This document shows positions 49,634 through 64,000 of a DNA stretch of 64,000 nt, in pieces; the stretch's first letter is position 1; each line of letters starts with the position of its first letter. This stretch comes from Sanderia malayensis. Lineage: Eukaryota > Cnidaria > Scyphozoa > Semaeostomeae > Pelagiidae. The translations under genes and the position numbers were made by a program. The stretch lies in assembly GCA_013076295.1 (NCBI GenBank), contig RQOL01000906.1, positions 4,836,001-4,900,000 of the forward strand. The letters run 5' to 3'. Under the pieces are notes generated by a model that did not search any database, was not told where the DNA came from, and saw only the letters and a list, made by a program, of their open reading frames with translations.

Positions 49634-51350
49634 CTTTTATTCATCCATTCTATCATTGATGTTGAGAATAGCCTGCTTGGGCTCCCTTCTCCGGCGTGGC
49701 CATCCTCTTCACCATCATCATGATCATCAGTTTCATCAAGTGTTTGTGGTTCTGTGAATTACACACTTATCTAATCAGATGATTGCTTTAGTATATTCAT
49801 GCATGTACCGTGCAAAACGGCACATCATTTGTGGCGATCACTAAAAAACGGACTGGACTGACTGCATCTCATTGTGGCTTAGTATAGCATCCTCTCTGGA
49901 CTGAATTTGGATGTTATTATTCTTGGATGACGTGTATGTAATGATAATAATAATAATGATGATAATTAGTTGTTATGAGCTTTTTAGTTTTTCGAAAATA
50001 AATCTTTTATTTTGGATAATATAATCAAGGGATGTGAAACGACTCTAGGGTACAACTTCAGTATTTTAGATTTCACAAAGTTAATATCGCAAATAACACA
50101 ACACCAGCCTCTGTATAGTTTGAAGAGTTTTGCTTATCAACCCCAGCATGAGAAATATTATTTTAAAACTAGATATCAATGAAGATGTATAGTTACTTGG
50201 CAGCCTCTCAAAACGCAAGCCTCTGCGGAGGATTGCGTTTCTCTCTTAATCTGTTTTCTAATTTCTCGTTTGATATATGCAAATTATGTTACTATTTTTT
50301 ATTTTGAGATGAAGATGACTTTTCAGTATTAAAATGCAATGTCGAGGAAAGTAATAGATATATTTCCCCGAGAGACAACCTCGTAAACTAAATAAAACCG
50401 TTTTATTTATGGACATTAAGTTAGATGAAAAGCAACTGATTTTGATTTGAACATTAGACAAAGAGGTGTTTTTATTTGCAGTGATATATGTTTAGGTTTA
50501 ATACTATTTTCATTCTTATTAATATTATTATACTTTTGCTATAATTTGACGATGTTCTGAAATTGTTATAGCAAATATGTCAATTAGGTCTTATTAGTTG
50601 TATTTCAGTATGGTGTATATAAATAAAAACAGAGTGTTTTCACTGACTTCACAAAACGTGTTCTCCATTTGTCAAGCATCTTTCATTGTAAAAGTTATGA
50701 AAATGACGTCACTGCAGTAAATACCCTCATGTGAGAGCCTGCAAATTTCCCATACGAGGCAAACAAGAGTTTATTGTTGTTAGCTTCTGCTGTTTTGAGC
50801 AGAAATACTCTCTTCGAGGTTCGTTTTGCTGTACTGTAAGCACTCGTCGTGTATAAGAACTTGTAAATTCTGCATCCAGCCCAGCCTATTGTTCAGATTC
50901 AATATCTCATTGTATTATGTATTGTTAAAACACAATACACTATTGTCTGTTGAAAAATGACGTATTTATAGGATCGGTAGCTTCGCTGGGGGTAATACTT
51001 CTTGGGAATCAAGCTTTTCAGTCACACCACGTACTTCTCATTAAAGACGTGAAAATTGGACAGTGTCCCAAGCAAAGCATTAGGATGAGTTTTCATCTAG
51101 TTCCCTGTTAATAGTCGTGGATATAATTCACGAAGATAAAGACAAAATGCATCGCATGTTACGTCAACAAAATTAATTTCTGCACATTTCATATTAGATG
51201 CATACAAGTTTAAATAATTTACTGTTTACCTTAAATAAACAAGAAAGAATATGCTTTTACGTTTTCTACTAAACACACCAGAAAATGGATCTACTTAATT
51301 TAAAGAAACTGTTTGTCAGAAACTAATAAATGTTTCACGACTTCTTGGCC
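49634..51350. other. MARK 3' UTR and convergent spacer to PCBD
   Basis: AATAAA at 49997-50002 is the likely MARK polyadenylation signal, with a second AATAAA near 50625. Two family-A MITE pieces follow (50715-50838 and about 50850-50945), the second truncated. No gene supported. Confidence 0.5.
50715..50838. repeat. MITE family A copy (degraded)
   Basis: GCAGTAAATACCCTCATGTG at the left; right side TTCGTTTTGCTGTACTGTA. Interior TTTTGAGCAGAAATA shared with 13046-13190. Confidence 0.5.
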
Positions 51351-51698
51351 TCAATTCTGCTCAATGTACTGCTTCCTTTCAGCTTCCATTTTATCCATAA
51401 ATCCGGCCAATACAACATCTTTTTTGCTCATTCCACCACAATCGTGAGTTGTTAAAGTGACTTCGACTCTATTATAAACATTAAACCATTCAGGGTGGTG
51501 CTGGTGTTGTTCTGCATGCATCGCAACTCTTGTCATGAAGCCGAAAGCTTCACTGAAATTAGTGAAAAGGTACGTCTTTTTCATGGCATCTCTTCCTCCT
51601 TCGACAAATGCCCAGCCATTTGACTCCATTTGTGAAAGATGAAGCTTCCTGTCTTCTTCATCAAGCTTTGTTCGCTTCGTTTCAGGTTCTGTTGACAT
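51351..51698 (-). CDS. PCBD1: Pterin-4a-carbinolamine dehydratase (PCBD/DCoH), single exon
   Basis: Dehydrates 4a-hydroxy-tetrahydrobiopterin during tetrahydrobiopterin recycling, needed by aromatic amino-acid hydroxylases; in vertebrates it also binds HNF1 as DCoH. 115 residues, in the family range (about 104 residues plus a short N-terminal extension [11 protein letters not shown]). Conserved stretches: [40 protein letters not shown] (the active-site histidine cluster), and [18 protein letters not shown]. It is intronless here, unlike vertebrate PCBD genes, so it could be a retrocopy or a lineage intron loss; the frame is intact. Head-to-head with MCM5, 307 bp between start codons. PCBD1 against PCBD2 is not resolved. 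Confidence 0.94.
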   Translation of the reverse strand: MSTEPETKRTKLDEEDRKLHLSQMESNGWAFVEGGRDAMKKTYLFTNFSEAFGFMTRVAMHAEQHQHHPEWFNVYNRVEVTLTTHDCGGMSKKDVVLAGFMDKMEAERKQYIEQN

Positions 51699-52005
51699 GA
51701 TCGTGAGTTAATTTAAATTAAGTACAAGTAAAGGAAACTTAGGCCTCTGCAAAGAGATGATAGAAAGGAAGTTATTCGAAACGAAGCTCCAATCCACGTG
51801 TTGCATATTTTCTGGAAAAAGAGGCTGTTCCCGCCAAAAATCATTCAATTTTGCGCCCTAACTATTTTTTCGCGAAAACAAGCTACCTTCGTTTTAAAAA
51901 TTCATCGCTAATAACTGATCACATATTTCGCGATCGAGCCTCGTGTTGAAGTCTCCATTCATCAAGCTTTCACATACAAGGTCAGAACAGCAACGTTTTG
52001 CAAAA
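51699..52005. promoter_or_regulatory. Bidirectional promoter region, PCBD / MCM5
   Basis: 307 bp between the two start codons. Contains TTCCCGCCAAAA (about 51829-51840), a good match to the E2F consensus TTTSSCGC. E2F sites are usual for MCM genes. A second TTTTTTCGCGAAAAC (about 51866-51880) is another E2F-like palindrome. These are sequence matches only; regulation is inferred. Confidence 0.6.
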
Positions 52006-58623
<6,618 letters not shown>

Positions 58624-59583
58624 TTAACTTATTTGAACATTTTAATACCCAAAACTCAATTTTGAGGAAAATATTTTAAAAAACAACAGCAGTTTTTTGT
58701 ACCATAAGACGTTCAACTTTGTTTAGAACAATATTCGTGTGTTTAGACCTGTTTTTTGAGCGGTGTAAAACGTTTTTGCCGCGTATTAAAGTAGTATATT
58801 CAGATCAAACATGAAAATAAAAGAATGAAGCACAATTTGATTCTTCACAACTAATCAAACAAGAAAATCAAGTCAAGTAATACTTTTTACAGGCAATACG
58901 TTAAACAAGCACAAACATTTTAATAATAAGAGCAGATCTAAATTTTTGTAAGAAACATTTTGAGAAATCGGAAAATCACAAATTACGCAAGTTTGCAATC
59001 ATATTGTTACAGATTGTCATAATATCACATATATACGTATTAACACTTTCTAACCTGTTATTTGCTAATCAATTTTGCCAACTCGGTAATTAATTACTTG
59101 TTCATTGACTGTTTCAAGGTGAGAATATTTTTAGATGATGACAAGCAAATAAAGAGATCATTTCAAACCAGAAAGAGTTAATTAAGGTCAGTCAGCAAGT
59201 TACGCATATCACTGTCGATAATTAAATCAAAAATTAAATTACTTTAACCTGATCCTGAGTAAAGAAAGGGCTCTACGCATACGTATGACCAACTTGGGGG
59301 GTGGGGTATGTTAGAAGAGAGGAAAGTGTATTTAGCCTAATTGTAACCTATAAAAACAATACAATTAAAAAAGTTTACAAGCTTTGCAATGGTGGTTGTT
59401 TAGAAGAGCAGTAACAGCCAAGAATGGCTTTTTAACTAAGTTATTTGATAATTATGATAGCATTGTAATGAAACATGGTTAACAAAGCTTGAAAGTCAAT
59501 CTTCATCACTTTACAAGCTTTTCTTTACACATCAAGATGATGCAAAAACAATAATGGTAAGATGATGGTTCTGTTTTTTCTTT
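58624..59583. other. Convergent spacer MCM5 / PP1
   Basis: Should contain both 3' UTRs. AT-rich, no recognisable element or gene. Confidence 0.45.
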
Positions 59584-62988
<3,405 letters not shown>

Positions 62989-63285
62989 GATTTCTTGATG
63001 TTTTTTGTTGTTATTCCGCCAAATCTTACAAAATCGCAGCCCAAAAACAAGACTGATCCGATGAAACTTTTCAGTGATATAGAGGCCTGGAAACGAGATG
63101 CGCGCGGAGGTATTCAGAGAACAATGGAGAATTGGGAGATTGAGTTGAATCATAATAGGGCGTCAAAAAACACCGATATTTACATGTTTTGTCAAATTCA
63201 AACCAAAACAAACAACTGATTCATAATCTCTCATATTATTTATAACCACGTCACGGCAAAAATAGTAGCTGATTAATTTAACATT

Positions 63286-63910
63286 TTAAGAAAAACTGTT
63301 ATTTATCTTTTTTTGAAATTTCTTTCTTTGGCTTTCTTTCCCACCTTTTGATTTCTCGAGTGATGTGCCTTCGTGTAAGATCTTCTTAGCTTTGGGGGTC
63401 ATTCGGATGTAAACCAAGTGCATGGATTTTAGCTATTTTCAGTTTATTTTTCTCTTTATCTTGTCTTCTTTTTCTCGAAGTGCATATATCTTCTGACGGT
63501 ATGCAGCAACTATTTTAGGCATATTTTCCATTGCTTCTGCAATTCGCATTTTCCTGAATCAAATCACAAAATCATTATAGCTTCCTGTTTAATAGCAACA
63601 AGTATATGCGACAAAAGCATATCAACAGGCCAATGTGCCACACACTTTGAAAAACAGTTAAAAAATTCAACGTAAAGCTCCAACCTTTCCTCCCTCTCCC
63701 GTTCTCTTTTTGTTCCAGCTGGGGTCCTGTCCAAAGTTCTGTCTCTCATGGGCTTTTCAGGCCAGTAATATCCTTCAGATATATACTGTTTTCGCAATTT
63801 TGCCAATTGTCTTCCATTGTATCTTGGTTTAAAAAATACGCCATTAACTATTTTTGGTCTGGAATTTTCAAGAATCCTGGCCACTGGGGCTGAAACCTTT
63901 GGTGGGGGCT
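63286..63910 (-). CDS. GADD45GIP1: Mitochondrial large-subunit ribosomal protein mL64 (GADD45GIP1/CRIF1), 3' part
   Basis: Two exons are visible, 63910-63685 and 63553-63286; the start lies beyond the window. The protein begins PPPKVSAPVARILENSRPKI, then PRYNGRQLAKLRKQYISEGY, TPAGTKREREREERKMRIAE, MENMPKIVAAYRQ and a lysine-rich tail. The central helix pattern (AEAMENMPKIV…YRQ, then LGLHPNDPKAKKILHE) matches mL64/CRIF1, which sits near the mitoribosome exit tunnel and in vertebrates also acts in the nucleus. Two indels disturb the last exon: one base missing at about 63459-63462 (KEDK then KDKEKNKL) and one extra in the run 63394-63398 (five G where four fit). Without correction the frame ends after KRKIN. 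The family call rests on pattern, not alignment. Confidence 0.75.
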
Positions 63911-64000
63911 CTAAAAATTAAGCACAAAAAATATTTATATTATATTATATAAATAAGAAAAATGTGACATCTTTGAATTTAATATTCAAACTGATTTGCT

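Overview
This is a eukaryotic, AT-rich nuclear segment with short spliceosomal introns (GT-AG, phase-conserved) and conserved animal genes: PSMD8, FAM98, a MARK/PAR-1 kinase with KA1 domain, MCM5, PP1 catalytic subunit, PCBD and mitoribosomal mL64. The MARK kinase, class A GPCRs and a pentameric ligand-gated channel make it a metazoan. The mix of human-like orthologues, single-exon GPCR paralogues and many miniature inverted-repeat elements would fit an anthozoan cnidarian, but that lineage call is a guess; I see no RNA gene or mitochondrial marker to fix it.

Layout. 1-2.6 kb: repeats, and a partial unknown membrane-protein exon (2602-2818, -). 3.1-5.7 kb: PSMD8 (-), head-to-head with FAM98 (+, 5.9-11.1 kb). 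11.5-19.0 kb: a 1,088-residue coiled-coil (rootletin-like) protein (-). 21.1-26.5 kb: two tandem class A GPCR paralogues (-). 27.7-29.2 kb: single-exon F-box/LRR gene (-). 29.7-35.3 kb: an element-rich island with an intronless, Cys-loop-less pentameric channel gene (+), a 1,095-bp foldback transposon with 8-bp target duplication, and a 111-bp direct repeat on both sides of the channel. 35.4-49.6 kb: MARK kinase (+, 18 coding exons plus a possible alternative last exon). 51.4-51.7 kb: PCBD (-), head-to-head with MCM5 (+, 52.0-58.6 kb, 16 exons). 59.6-63.0 kb: PP1 catalytic subunit (-, 8 exons). 63.3 kb to the window end: mL64 (-, partial).

The genes are mostly unrelated housekeeping or signalling genes and form no pathway cluster. 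The local organisation is in pairs: two close head-to-head promoters (209 bp and 307 bp) and three convergent pairs.

A technical theme runs through the window. Seven genes (PSMD8, both GPCRs, F-box/LRR, channel, PP1, mL64) need single-base corrections to keep conserved reading frames. Nearly all are losses of one base, many inside G/C or A/T runs. PP1 alone needs four, while the protein on both sides is fully conserved. This looks like homopolymer contraction in the assembly rather than gene decay, and naive ORF calling will split or truncate these genes.

The best candidates for something unusual are the channel gene (no Cys-loop cysteines, no visible signal peptide, helical N-terminal extension, very short M3-M4 loop, sitting between near-identical direct repeats) and the foldback element beside it.
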